DNA from: Pseudofrankia coriaricola
Lineage (GTDB): Bacteria > Actinomycetota > Actinomycetes > Frankiales > Frankiaceae
Direction: 5' to 3'
DNA: 64,000 bases
NCBI RefSeq assembly: GCF_001854805.1
Contig: NZ_MBLO01000239.1
Location: forward strand, 97,523 to 161,522
This document shows positions 52,925 through 61,344 of the stretch, piece after piece. Below the pieces are notes generated by a model. The model was not told where the DNA came from, made no database searches, and was given only the letters and a program-made list of their open reading frames with translations. The first letter of the stretch is position 1. Each line of letters starts with the position of its first letter. Position numbers and translations under genes: made by a program.

Positions 52925-53396
52925 AAGAGTGTCCGCGCGCGTGCCCGTGTTCTCCGCGCGCGGCCGAACAGCCCCTAGGTCACCGCATCCTCTTCAGCCA
53001 GCCCAGCGTCACCACTGAGAATGGAACAGAGCCGTAGGTCAGCGACTCCCTGTCGGTGCGGCAACGCTGGTCGGCCGGGCGCGTGGCCCCGAAAGCGCGG
53101 CGTTGTGTCGCCCCGGCGGGAGCCGTTCTCAAGGCCGGCGCGGTGCGCGGCTTCGAAGACCACCGCGGGCACCTCGTCGGCCCGGCGCCGACGGCGATCG
53201 GACGCACTTGCCGGAGCCGTCACGCGTCGTCCCGGCCACCGAGCCACCCGCGGGGTCGGCCGCGGAGGTTGTAGTAGCGGCCGTTCGGATCCGAGGGCGG
53301 CGCGCCGCCGACCTCCGGCTCCGAGCGGTGTTCTCCCGAGGACTCCGGGTTGTCAGTCCTGGTCGTCGAGGAGCTTCGCGGCAGCCTTGGGCATGA
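52925..53396. other. gene-poor region with a decayed minus-strand frame
   Basis: No intact gene is seen in 472 bp. On the minus strand, 53220-53360 has coding-like codon bias (peptide words DNPESSGEHRSEPEVGG and DPNGRYYNLRGRPRGWLGG, then a stop) but no start in frame. It looks like the rest of a gene once downstream of the antitoxin-like fragment at 53397. Confidence 0.45.
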
Positions 53397-53588
53397 TCAC
53401 TCGTCCCAGTCGCCGGCGCCGCCAAGTTCCGCGATCCGCTCGGGCGTCATCCTGGTCAGGGCGGCGACGCTTGCGCTGAGCGAGCCGTCGAGGACGCGCA
53501 TCGACTCGACCATCCCGCTGCGGACTTCCTCGCGGCGCAGGTCGAGGTAGGCCCGCGTCGCCTCGGCGACGAAGTCCTTCTTCGACAT
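53397..53588 (-). pseudogene. ribbon-helix-helix antitoxin-like protein, probably N-truncated
   Basis: This 63-residue frame has strong codon bias: KKDFVAEATRAYLDLRREEV, then MRVLDGSLSASVAALTRMTP. It resembles the second half of a CopG/RHH antitoxin, but the N-terminal beta-strand that binds DNA is missing and no ribosome site precedes the ATG. No intact toxin follows; 3 nt after its stop a new frame starts (MPKAAAKLLDDQD) and ends after 13 codons. I read it as the remains of a toxin-antitoxin pair, though a small intact protein is possible. Confidence 0.45.
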
Positions 53589-53656
53589 GGCGAATGGCCG
53601 TCCGCTATCCGCCGCGCCGCTTTAGAGCGATGTTCCGAGGGGCTACCTGCGAGGAG

Positions 53657-54958
53657 TCAGGTCATGCAGGGGGCTCCGAGGTCGGGCCGGTCGAGGTTGT
53701 CCGCGACGGCGGCGAGCGACGCTGCGAGAAGATGTTCGGGGAGGTCTGTCTGTTCGGCGTGCCAGCGGATCCAGTCGGGTAGCAGGGCGCTGGCCTCCTT
53801 GGTGACGGGGTCGTCGACCCAGTCGCTGATCAGGCCTCGGATGTGGCGGACCCGGTGGGGTGAGGCCGCGTGCCAGGTGCCCGGAAGCCGTCCTTCGATC
53901 CACTCGTAGGCAAGGGCGTCAAGGGGCTCGGGGGCAGGCGGGTTGCCGTGCCGGTCGCTGTACCAGGTGGCGAACGCGTCGACGAGCGGGCCTGCGTCGA
54001 GGTCGCGGTGAAGGTTGGTCGCGCGGGGCAGCGGGGTGCCGCGGCGGCGTAGCGCGTCGGCGAGCTCATGCAGGCGGCGGCTGGTCCGGAACCAGTTGTC
54101 CAGCGCCGAGTCCGACTCGTCGCCCTGGAAGATCTCGCCCCCATGGTCGGCGTACGCCAGGCAGACCAGTTCGTCGGCGCGCTGCGCCGCGGCGGGCTCG
54201 GCGTCGCTCGCGGACTCGCCGGCGAAGGCTCGCCACGCTGCGACGGCCTGGGCGACGTCGTCGTACACGCCAGCGTTGACGACGGTCACCATGCCGCAGG
54301 CATCGACGTCGAACAGGAACACCGACGGGTCGACCCCGCCCGGGTAGGTGAAGCCCGCGATCACCCCGATCCGGCTGCCGTAGGCATCACACAGGTGCCA
54401 GACCTCCCCGGTGGAGGACAGACGGCGCATCGCCGGCAGCCAGCGCGCCTCGCCCGGCCCGCCAGCACGGGCGACCTTGGCGGCGAGGCGTCGGGCCGCG
54501 GTGGTCGCGCCGGAGGCGAGCGCGGGCGAGCCGATCGCGCTCAGGCCGTGCAGCAGCCGCCACGGCCCCTCCCAACCAGTGCCACCGCGGTCGAGTTCGT
54601 CATGAATCCGGGCCGCGGTCGCCTCGGTGAGCTGCGCGAACCACCAGTCGACCCACAACCCCCGGCGAACGTCGCGCACGGCGTGGCGGATCTGCCCACC
54701 GACCAGCTCGACGGTCGCCTCCTCCAGCACACGGGGCCCATCGGCGGCCAGAACCGCGCCAGAGCCGTCGAGGACAGCCGCGATCGTCGGATCGAACCAG
54801 GCCGGCCTCTCCCGAGAACCCACGAACAGGTCCACCGGCGAGACCTCTGCCGCCGAGCCGGCCTGCGCCCTGCCCGCACGCGGCGAGCCAGCACCCGACC
54901 GACCGGACGGCCGGTTCTTGGACTTCTTCGGCTTTCGCCCACGGGAGACCGGTGACAT
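53657..54958 (-). CDS. large hypothetical protein
   Basis: This 433-residue cytosolic protein is not recognised. A basic, disordered N-terminus (SRGRKPKKSKNRPSGRSG) precedes a globular part with PAWFDPTIAAVLDGSGAVLA, AGFTYPGGVDPSVFLFDVDA and HLLAASLAAVADNLDRPDL. Codon bias is strong throughout. ATG 54958 is preferred; the frame continues 39 codons further upstream, where it would overlap nothing but has no ribosome site. The deaminase-like gene lies just upstream on the same strand. Confidence 0.75.
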   Translation of the reverse strand: MSPVSRGRKPKKSKNRPSGRSGAGSPRAGRAQAGSAAEVSPVDLFVGSRERPAWFDPTIAAVLDGSGAVLAADGPRVLEEATVELVGGQIRHAVRDVRRGLWVDWWFAQLTEATAARIHDELDRGGTGWEGPWRLLHGLSAIGSPALASGATTAARRLAAKVARAGGPGEARWLPAMRRLSSTGEVWHLCDAYGSRIGVIAGFTYPGGVDPSVFLFDVDACGMVTVVNAGVYDDVAQAVAAWRAFAGESASDAEPAAAQRADELVCLAYADHGGEIFQGDESDSALDNWFRTSRRLHELADALRRRGTPLPRATNLHRDLDAGPLVDAFATWYSDRHGNPPAPEPLDALAYEWIEGRLPGTWHAASPHRVRHIRGLISDWVDDPVTKEASALLPDWIRWHAEQTDLPEHLLAASLAAVADNLDRPDLGAPCMT

Positions 54959-55025
54959 GTGGCTGATCGTAGGGACCCGCACCGTCAGGCCAACCAAGGC
55001 CATGGTGTGGTCCGGCCAACCAGAT

Positions 55026-55679
55026 CTACGAGCCCACCCACGGCGGCGGGTCGGGATGTGAGTGAACGGCGACATGCAGTTCGTCGATCAGCGTGTCGAT
55101 GCTCGTGTCGCGCGCGACGGCCCGCGAGATCGCGGAGGCCACGGCCGGCTGCGCGGCGAGCGTGACGAGGTCGGGTCTCTCCTCGCGCCAGGCGACGCTC
55201 GCCGCGCCCCGTCCGGGGCGGCGGTAGAAGTAGTGGCAGGTGATGAGGAGTCCGGTCACCGCCTCCACCACGTCGTCGGCCGGTCCGACGACGGTGAAGC
55301 CGCGGCGGCTGATCTGGGGATTGCGCACCACCATGGAGGTCGCCGCCCCGCCATAGTGATCCCGCCAGGCGTAGTGCAGGGCGCCGACACCGGTCTGGAG
55401 AGCAGCACCCATGCACAGGCAGCAGGGCTCCACATTCGTGTAGAGAACGTGGTCCTGGAACGAGCCACGGCACGGAAGCCGCGCGAGCGCGTTGACCTCG
55501 GCGTGCGCGATCCGCGTGTTGGAAAGCTGGCCGGGCACCGCGATGTCCTCATGGCGAGTACTACGGCCCTGCCCGACCGGCAGGCCGGAACCGTCGAGGA
55601 CGACCGCGCCGATCGGCAGGCTCCCAGCCCGATACGCCTCCCAGGCCAAAGACATCACCAGCGACCACGGAAACTCCAC
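55026..55679 (-). CDS. nucleoside/cytidine deaminase-like protein
   Basis: This 217-residue zinc deaminase has a HAE motif (AHAEVNALARL) and PCxxC (NVEPCCLCMGA), the complete zinc site of the cytidine/guanine/tRNA-adenosine deaminase fold. The AWEAYRAGSLPIGAVVLDGS segment is typical of the ComEB/guanine deaminase side. The C-terminal ~80 residues are extra and unmatched. The substrate is uncertain. GTG 55679 is the only plausible start, with a weak ribosome site. Confidence 0.87.
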   Translation of the reverse strand: MEFPWSLVMSLAWEAYRAGSLPIGAVVLDGSGLPVGQGRSTRHEDIAVPGQLSNTRIAHAEVNALARLPCRGSFQDHVLYTNVEPCCLCMGAALQTGVGALHYAWRDHYGGAATSMVVRNPQISRRGFTVVGPADDVVEAVTGLLITCHYFYRRPGRGAASVAWREERPDLVTLAAQPAVASAISRAVARDTSIDTLIDELHVAVHSHPDPPPWVGS

Positions 55680-55822
55680 CAGACCAGGATCGCAGCACCA
55701 TCCATATACTGAAGGCCCCTCACCGTGTTGATCACCGGTTTAGGTCGGGCTACAGGACCTGCGCAGCCAAATCCGAAGGGCGGGCCAGACGAGCCGTCAG
55801 AACCGCGGGATAGCGTGTGAGA

Positions 55823-56418
55823 GTGACAAAAGGACTGGCGCAGGCCAGACGGCTCTGCGACACGCTCGGCGAGGTCTTCTGCCTGACGTTCATCCGCGGA
55901 GTCGACCCGGCCGAGGCCCTCCGGCGGATGGGCGCCTATCCGGAAACGTTCACCGAGCTCGCCCCGCGCGACATGTACGAGCGACAGATGTCCTTCGACG
56001 CCGGCTATCCGAACATGGCCGGCGAAGCGCGCCGCCGCGGTCGCGGAGGTGCGCCGCATCGCTGGCCTTCTCGGCGTCGCCGACGCACCGGGCCTCGCCG
56101 ACGCGCTCACCCGCGCTGGAGGACCGCTTCCCCGGAGTGTCCATGGAATCGCCGCTTGGCCGTGAAGTGCGCGGCTGGCTGCGGTTGTCCGCGATGGCGG
56201 GCTGGTCACGCAACGATTCCACCGCCAGTTACCGGATGACCGAGGCCGAACGCCGTCGGGGCAACCTGCTCGGCTGGTTCGCCACCGCGCTACGCGGCGC
56301 GCTGTACCCGGATCCGGACCTCGCCGTACGCACGGCGCTCTACCCGCTCGGCTGGGGCCCGCCACCCATCGCCGACCCCGCCGCACACACGGCCGCCCTA
56401 TCCCACCTACGCGCCTGA
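55823..56418 (+). pseudogene. decayed gene(s), DUF6461-like N-terminal piece
   Basis: The first 70 codons (ARRLCDTLGEVFCLTFIRGV, DPAEALRRMGAYPETFTE) resemble a DUF6461 protein. Around 56030 the coding signal jumps to another frame (AVAEVRRIAGLLGVADAPGL, ends at a TGA near 56163). A third frame then runs to 56418 (RRRGNLLGWFATALRGALYP). No single intact product is possible. The pieces may come from one gene with frameshifts or from two joined fragments. Confidence 0.6.
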
Positions 56419-56514
56419 AATCGCCAGGCCAAGCCGCCGTCAATCACCCAGCCACCCTCCGGTCTCCATCCTGTGCCGCGTCCTCCGCGACCTGGCCGAT
56501 CTGATCTGCCGGCT

Positions 56515-56747
56515 GTGTCAACATCCCCGGATCCGGACCGGCCGCCCTCGCTCGTCGTGCTGCGCGGTCCGTCCTGCAGCGGCAAGACAACGACCCCGCT
56601 CGCAATCCGACAGGCGGTCGGCCGCGGTGTGGCAGTGGTGCAGCAAGACATGATCGCCGCGAGCTGCTCCGCGAGCACGACCGGCCGGGTGCCCTGAACA
56701 TCGACCTGATCGCCATGATCGTGACGCGCTGCCTGACCGGTGGCTAC
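56515..56747 (+). pseudogene. P-loop kinase gene fragment, copy A (5' part, frameshifted)
   Basis: This is the N-terminal half of a small P-loop kinase (LVVLRGPSCSGKTT, then AVVQQDMI). A single base is missing near 56655. After it the frame continues as RRELLREHDRPGALNIDLIA, closely matching the fragment at 62371. Similarity stops abruptly at 56747. It is inactive. Confidence 0.8.
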
Positions 56748-56926
56748 AGCGGCGAGCAGTTGCTCGGTGGCCGCGGCACGGAGCTGGAGACCGCCACTGG
56801 TTCAGACGGCCCGGTCGGGCACGCGATCCACCCGTCTTGACCGCCTTCGCCTCGGCCTGCCCCATCTGGTCAGCCACCGCACGGAGGCAGCCGCACTTAA
56901 CGGCGAACTTAACCACCGTAGACCAG

Positions 56927-56932
56927 TATGAT
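56927..56932 (+). promoter_or_regulatory. -10 box for leaderless hipB
   Basis: TATGAT ends 7 nt before the ATG at 56940, the spacing expected for a leaderless actinobacterial transcript. A directly repeated CTTAAC (56896-56901 and 56908-56913) lies upstream and may be part of the operator. Confidence 0.5.
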
Positions 56933-56939
56933 GCTGGCT

Positions 56940-57254
56940 ATGGTCGGCGACAGGGCCTCGCATGCCACGCCGTTGTCGGTGGCGCGGTCGCTGCGTCTAC
57001 TTGGCGAGCATGTGTCGACCTGGCGGAAGCTGAACCGGCTGACCGCGGCCCAGGTCGCCCAGCGAGCCGGGATCTCGCGGGACACGCTGCGCGCCATCGA
57101 GCAGGGTAAGGGCACCGCGAGCACCGAGAACCTGTTCAGGGTGCTACGCACCGTCGGGATCATGGACGCCGTCGTCAGGGCCACCGACCCGTACGAGACC
57201 GACGTCGGCCGGCTACGCATGGACGAGATCCTCCCCAAGCGAGTACGGCGCTGA
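56940..57254 (+). CDS. HipB-like antitoxin, XRE family
   Basis: This 104-residue DNA-binding antitoxin has an XRE helix-turn-helix (LLGEHVSTWRKLNRLTAAQV, then GISRDTLRAIEQGKG). It binds its own promoter and neutralises the HipA kinase encoded next. ATGs at 56928 and 56931 are possible, but the -10 box overlaps them and makes 56940 the likely leaderless start. Its TGA overlaps the hipA ATG by 1 nt (TGATG), so the pair is coupled. Confidence 0.9.
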   Translation: MVGDRASHATPLSVARSLRLLGEHVSTWRKLNRLTAAQVAQRAGISRDTLRAIEQGKGTASTENLFRVLRTVGIMDAVVRATDPYETDVGRLRMDEILPKRVRR

Positions 57255-58510
57255 TGGTCGAACGGAATCCTGTCGAGGTCACCGTCGAGATCGACGGGCA
57301 GGAGACCGCCGCCGGAACGTTGTGGCTTCACGACCGCGGCGGACAGAGCGCCACGTTCCGCTACACCGACGCCTACTTGACCAACCCTGCCGGATACGAC
57401 CTCGACCCGGCACTGGCCAGGGCCGCCGGCGTCTTCCACACGCCGCCGCGGTCAGCCATCTTCAACGCGTTCGCCGACAGCGCCCCCGACCGATGGGGTG
57501 AGAACCTCATGAGGCGCGAGGAGCGCGAGCGCGCCCGTGCCGCCAAGACGACACCTCGCACTCTCGGCAAGGCCGACTTCCTTCTCGGTGTCCGCGACGA
57601 CACCCGCCAGGGATGTGTCAGGTTCCGCAAGCCGGCAACCGCCACCTACTATTCGACGCACCGGCACGCGGTCCCACGGCTGATCGACCTGGCCCGGCTC
57701 ATGCGAGCAGCCGACCGCGTCCGCGCGGACGGCGACTTCGACCGCGACCTCGCGGACCTCATCGACGCAGGTAGCTCGCTCGGTGGCGCGCGCCCCAAGG
57801 CAGCGGTACGGGACGTGTCCGGGCGGCTCTCGATCGCCAAGTTCCCGCGTTCGGACAGTGATGAATGGGACGTGGCCGGTTGGGAGGAGGTACAACTGAG
57901 ACTCGCTCGGAGAGCGGGGCTTACCGTGGCGGAGTCGGAACTACTGACCGTTGCCGGCCGGCACGTACTACTCCTGAGTCGCTTCGACCGCATCGGGGCG
58001 CGGCGTCTGGGGTTTGCAAGCGCCCTGACAATGCTCGAGGCCTCCGACGGGGACCTCCGCAGCTACCTCGAGATCGCCGAGGTGATCGAACGTTACTCGC
58101 CGAGAGCTGACGCCGACCTGCGTGAGCTCTACCGGCGGATCCTGTTCTCCATCCTGACCGGGAACACCGACGACCACCTGCGCAATCACGCGTTTCTACG
58201 CGAGCGAGACGGCTGGGCGCTCTCTCCTGCCTATGACCTCAACCCCAATCCGGACAACCCGGCCCGGCTGAGCACGGCCGTCGATCTCGACAACACCGAC
58301 GCAAGCCTCGACGTCGCGCTGTCGGTAGGCAACTACTTCCGCCTGTCGCCGCCAAGGGCCCGCGACCTCGTCAGAGAGGTAGAGACCGCCACGTCGGGCT
58401 GGCGGCAGGCCGCCGCCGAGCTCGGCATCCCGAAAAGTCAGGCCGACCGGATGGCAGTGGCCTACGAGAGCGAACAGCGACGGATCGCGCGTGCTCTCAG
58501 GGTGCTTTGA
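57254..58510 (+). CDS. HipA-like serine/threonine kinase toxin
   Basis: This 418-residue toxin kinase belongs to a family that phosphorylates aminoacyl-tRNA synthetases or other targets and causes dormancy. The N-subdomain is present (LWLHDRGGQSATFRYTDAYL). The Gly-rich loop is SSLGGARPKAAV, the catalytic loop is NTDDHLRNHAFL, and the metal-binding Asp is in LSPAYDLNPNP. All key residues appear intact. The first N-terminal segment carries the fused HipA N1 region, as in long HipA proteins. It is coupled with the antitoxin upstream. Confidence 0.93.
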   Translation: MVERNPVEVTVEIDGQETAAGTLWLHDRGGQSATFRYTDAYLTNPAGYDLDPALARAAGVFHTPPRSAIFNAFADSAPDRWGENLMRREERERARAAKTTPRTLGKADFLLGVRDDTRQGCVRFRKPATATYYSTHRHAVPRLIDLARLMRAADRVRADGDFDRDLADLIDAGSSLGGARPKAAVRDVSGRLSIAKFPRSDSDEWDVAGWEEVQLRLARRAGLTVAESELLTVAGRHVLLLSRFDRIGARRLGFASALTMLEASDGDLRSYLEIAEVIERYSPRADADLRELYRRILFSILTGNTDDHLRNHAFLRERDGWALSPAYDLNPNPDNPARLSTAVDLDNTDASLDVALSVGNYFRLSPPRARDLVREVETATSGWRQAAAELGIPKSQADRMAVAYESEQRRIARALRVL

Positions 58511-58569
58511 GGATCGGTACAGGCGCGTGCGATCGCGTCAGAGACTGCCGTTGATCACCAGTCACACCC

Positions 58570-58966
58570 TCATCGAACGCGGCGGCGCCGCCGCCGTCGT
58601 CCCAGGCAGACGTCGAGTGGTTGAACCCGGCCGGCGAGCGGTGAGGCACCATCCCACCAAGTGATCGCGGTGATCTCGTCGTTCGGGGCGAAGGCGTTGC
58701 CCGGTGTCGCTCGCCCGGCGTAGATCGCCGCGTACTCGGCGCGTTGCTCGGGGCCAAGCGCGAACCGCGCGAAGCCAGCGAAGGTCAGATCATCAACCTT
58801 GCAGCCAGATTCCTCGTGCAGTTCGCGTATGGCTGCCTGCCGAGGCGTTTCGTCAGGGTCGATCATCCCGCCTGGCAGTTCCCAGCACGCGCGCTGTCGG
58901 TTGAACACCAGCAGCATGCAGCCGTCGTGCCAAAGCGCGACCAGCGAGACGGTCAGCGGAGCGTCG
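58570..58966 (-). pseudogene. NUDIX hydrolase, N-terminally truncated
   Basis: The Nudix box is intact (GGMIDPDETPRQAAIRELHE, then ESG). Coding homology runs upstream of the first ATG (58917) through LTVSLVALWHDGCM, but no start codon exists there before the frame enters the P-loop fragment at 58968. The gene's 5' end has therefore been replaced. A product from ATG 58917 (115 residues) would lack the first beta strand. An Arg run (RRRRRRR) ends the frame. Confidence 0.7.
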
Positions 58967-59012
58967 CGCTCGTCGTGCTGCGCGGTCCGTCCTGCAGCGG
59001 CAAGACGACCAC
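58950..59012 (+). pseudogene. P-loop kinase gene fragment, copy B (P-loop only)
   Basis: 39 nt (58968-59006) are identical to 56550-56588 in copy A and encode LVVLRGPSCSGK. Similarity ends soon after. The fragment is wedged between the truncated NUDIX gene and the 3' end of the TmrB-like gene. Confidence 0.8.
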
Positions 59013-59045
59013 CGCCCTTGGGCCTGTTTCGCGTGGCGGCGGTCC

Positions 59046-59561
59046 TCAGCCCTTGACGGCCTCTGCGATCTGCCGGGCGGCCTGGGCGGCCGTGAGGTGC
59101 GTGGTGTCGACGACCTCGGCCGCGTCGTGCAACCAGGTGCGGGCTGCCTCGGCGTAGGGCTCAAGGTGGCTGAGACGGAACGGGGAGACAGCATGCTCGC
59201 CCAGGATGCGCCCGCGGAGGGTGTCTTGGTCGGCGTGGAGGACGAAGTGCCGAACTGGGACGTCATGGTGGGCGAGGCCCGTGCTGATCTCGCGCCAGTA
59301 CTGCTCAACCAGGACCGTCATCGGCATCACCAGGATGCCGCCGGTGTAGTCGAGCACGCGCCGGGCAGTCTCAACGACAAGCGGGCGCCACGGCGGCCAG
59401 TGCTGGAAGTTGTCCGTCGCGGGCAGCCCCGGCGAGATGTCCATGAGCGTCTCGCCCACCTTCTCGGCGTCGAACACCCGTGAGTCCGGGATCAGCTGCT
59501 GCACAAGGGCACTGGTCGTCGTCTTGCCCACGCCGTGGGTGCCGTTGAGCCATACGATCAC
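59046..59561 (-). CDS. TmrB-like ATP-binding protein
   Basis: This 171-residue P-loop protein resembles TmrB, which confers tunicamycin resistance in Bacillus by binding the drug. It shows VIVWLNGTHGVGKTTTSALV, then VFDAEKVGETLMDISPGLPA, the FQHWPPWRPLV segment and GILVMPMTVLVEQYWREI, in the same order as in TmrB. It is shorter than TmrB at the C-terminus. GTG 59561 matches the family N-terminus; the ribosome site is weak. An adenylyltransferase gene lies beyond on the other strand. Confidence 0.85.
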   Translation of the reverse strand: MIVWLNGTHGVGKTTTSALVQQLIPDSRVFDAEKVGETLMDISPGLPATDNFQHWPPWRPLVVETARRVLDYTGGILVMPMTVLVEQYWREISTGLAHHDVPVRHFVLHADQDTLRGRILGEHAVSPFRLSHLEPYAEAARTWLHDAAEVVDTTHLTAAQAARQIAEAVKG

Positions 59562-59816
59562 GGGACCCGATGCTACCGCCGCGGGCCGAACCGTCCTGCC
59601 GGCTCTGCCGCGGACAGCTCGTCCGCTGCGCGACCACGGCGTCACCGATTGTCACCTCAAGTGTCCGTCATATGGGGTCGGGCCCATGTCCGCGAGCCCA
59701 CGGACCTCGCCCGTGCCGACGCCACTTCATCGACGGCAGGAGGTCGAACGCTCCGAGACGGTCGCCACGTGAGTCCGGGCCCCAGACACGGTGGCGCTGG
59801 CAGACAATCACCGGTC

Positions 59817-60620
59817 ATGACAGTGCCTGCCGCGGTATGCAACGTCGTGGACACCTACCTGATGGCGATCGACGCCGCGGCTCCCGGTCTCGTGGAAGGC
59901 TGCTATGTAATCGGGTCCGCGGCCCTGGACGACTTTCGTCCCGGCGCCAGTGACATCGACTTCGTCTCCGTCACGGCGACACCGCCCGCCGGGAACCAGC
60001 TCGCCGCGCTGGAAAGCGTGCATGCTCATCTGCCCCGCCGTCCGCTCCTCGACGGCATCTACATCACCTGGCGTGACCTCGCCGGCGGCCCGGAACAAGC
60101 CTCACCCGGGCCGCACGCCCACGGCCGACGGCTTCATCCGCGGTGCGACCACCAGCGCCACCCCGTCACCTGGCACAGCCTCGCCCTCCACGGCATCGCG
60201 ATCCGCGGCCCCAACCCCACGAACATCGGCATCGTCACCGACGCACAGGCCCTCGCCCACTGGACGCGCGCCAACCTCGACGACTACTGGCGACGATGGT
60301 GGCAACGCAGCTCCCACCTGCCCACACCGGCCGGTCTGGCCTGCCTCGCGCCACAGGGGCCAGTCTGGGGGGTGCTCGGCGTCAGCCGCCTCCACTACAC
60401 CTTGACCACAGGCAAGATCGCCTCCAAGACGGCGGCGGGAGAATACGCACGAACCACATTCGAACCACGATGGCATCGCATCATCGACGAATGCCTACGC
60501 ATCCGACGCGATGATCACTGCACGTCCCTCTACCGCAGCCCGCTGGCTCGACGGGCCGACGCACTGGCCCTCGTCGACGGGGTCATTCGTGATGTGCCTC
60601 CGCCCACGGGATCGGACTGA
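59817..60620 (+). CDS. aminoglycoside adenylyltransferase-like nucleotidyltransferase
   Basis: This 267-residue protein is of the AadA/DUF4111 type. The nucleotidyltransferase motif is CYVIGSAALDDFRPGASDID, with both catalytic aspartates. The C-terminal helical domain shows NLDDYWRRWWQ, then GVLGVSRLHYTLTTGKIASK and SLYRSPLARRADAL. A short stretch (PGPHAHGRRLHPRCDHQR) fits the family poorly and may hide compensating frameshifts. ATG 59817 is the best start, without a strong ribosome site. Streptomycin/spectinomycin modification is possible but not demonstrated. Confidence 0.83.
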   Translation: MTVPAAVCNVVDTYLMAIDAAAPGLVEGCYVIGSAALDDFRPGASDIDFVSVTATPPAGNQLAALESVHAHLPRRPLLDGIYITWRDLAGGPEQASPGPHAHGRRLHPRCDHQRHPVTWHSLALHGIAIRGPNPTNIGIVTDAQALAHWTRANLDDYWRRWWQRSSHLPTPAGLACLAPQGPVWGVLGVSRLHYTLTTGKIASKTAAGEYARTTFEPRWHRIIDECLRIRRDDHCTSLYRSPLARRADALALVDGVIRDVPPPTGSD

Positions 60621-60700
60621 CCGACCGCTCGCGCCACCAACCCACAGGTCCTGGCGCGACCCGTAGTCGCATGCGACACGGCACCTGCTCGCTTGGCCTT

Positions 60701-60735
60701 CCTAGGGGTATTAGGGTGAAACTAGAAACCCTAGG
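60701..60735. promoter_or_regulatory. TetR operator-like inverted repeats
   Basis: Nested inverted repeats CCTAGGG / CCCTAGG (60701-60707, 60729-60735) and TAGGGT / ACCCTA (60712-60717, 60728-60733) surround an AT-rich core just before the tetR ribosome site. They are probably the regulator's own operator. Confidence 0.65.
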
Positions 60736-60750
60736 ATCTGGGGAGGGCGG

Positions 60751-61344
60751 ATGGCGCGGGCCGGGCTGACGGCGGAGCGGGTGACGGTCGCGGGCGCCGA
60801 GCTGGCGGACGAGGTCGGGCTCGACCAGGTGACCATGTCGCAGGTGGCGCGGCGGCTCGGGGTGAAGGACGCGAGCCTCTACTCGCATGTCCGCGGCCTG
60901 GACGACCTGCGCGGACGGATCGCGCTGCTGGCGGCGGACGAGAAGACCATCCGTATCGCGGAGGCAACCGCCGGGCGGGCAGGCAGGGACGCGCTGGTCG
61001 CGTTCGCGAACGCCTGGCGGGACTATGCGCACCGGTATCCGGGCCGCTACGCGGCGACGCAGATCTCGATCCGGATCGACCCCGAGCTGGCCGCGGAAGC
61101 ACCGGGACCCCGGCGCGCGGTCAAGCTGACCTACGGAATGCTGCGCGGCTACGGACTAGCCGAGCCGGACCTGACCGACGCGGTCCGGCTGCTGCGCAGC
61201 ACGTTCCACGGGTTCGTCGCGCTGGAGGCCGCGGGCGGTTTCGCGCACGAGCGTTCGTCGCAGCAGTCCTGGGTTCGCGCCCTCGACGCCCTGCACACCC
61301 TCCTGGAGCGTTGGCCCCCGTCCCGAGAAGGAGACCCTCCATGA
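60751..61344 (+). CDS. TetR family regulator with WHG-type C-terminal domain
   Basis: This 197-residue repressor has its helix-turn-helix at about 10-55 (LDQVTMSQVARRLGVKDASL, then YSHVRGLDDL). The ligand domain includes LLRSTFHGFVALEAAGGF, which carries the TetR_C_33 (WHG-like) pattern. GGGGAGGG stands before ATG 60751. Its stop overlaps the start of the hydrolase gene (ATGA), so it regulates and is cotranslated with it. Confidence 0.92.
   Translation: MARAGLTAERVTVAGAELADEVGLDQVTMSQVARRLGVKDASLYSHVRGLDDLRGRIALLAADEKTIRIAEATAGRAGRDALVAFANAWRDYAHRYPGRYAATQISIRIDPELAAEAPGPRRAVKLTYGMLRGYGLAEPDLTDAVRLLRSTFHGFVALEAAGGFAHERSSQQSWVRALDALHTLLERWPPSREGDPP

Noticed and set aside
53021..53479. 152-codon plus-strand frame in the region after tetR
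   Set aside because: Arg/Ser-rich composition typical of antisense or non-coding high-GC DNA, no motif and no ribosome site; the minus strand has better codon bias.
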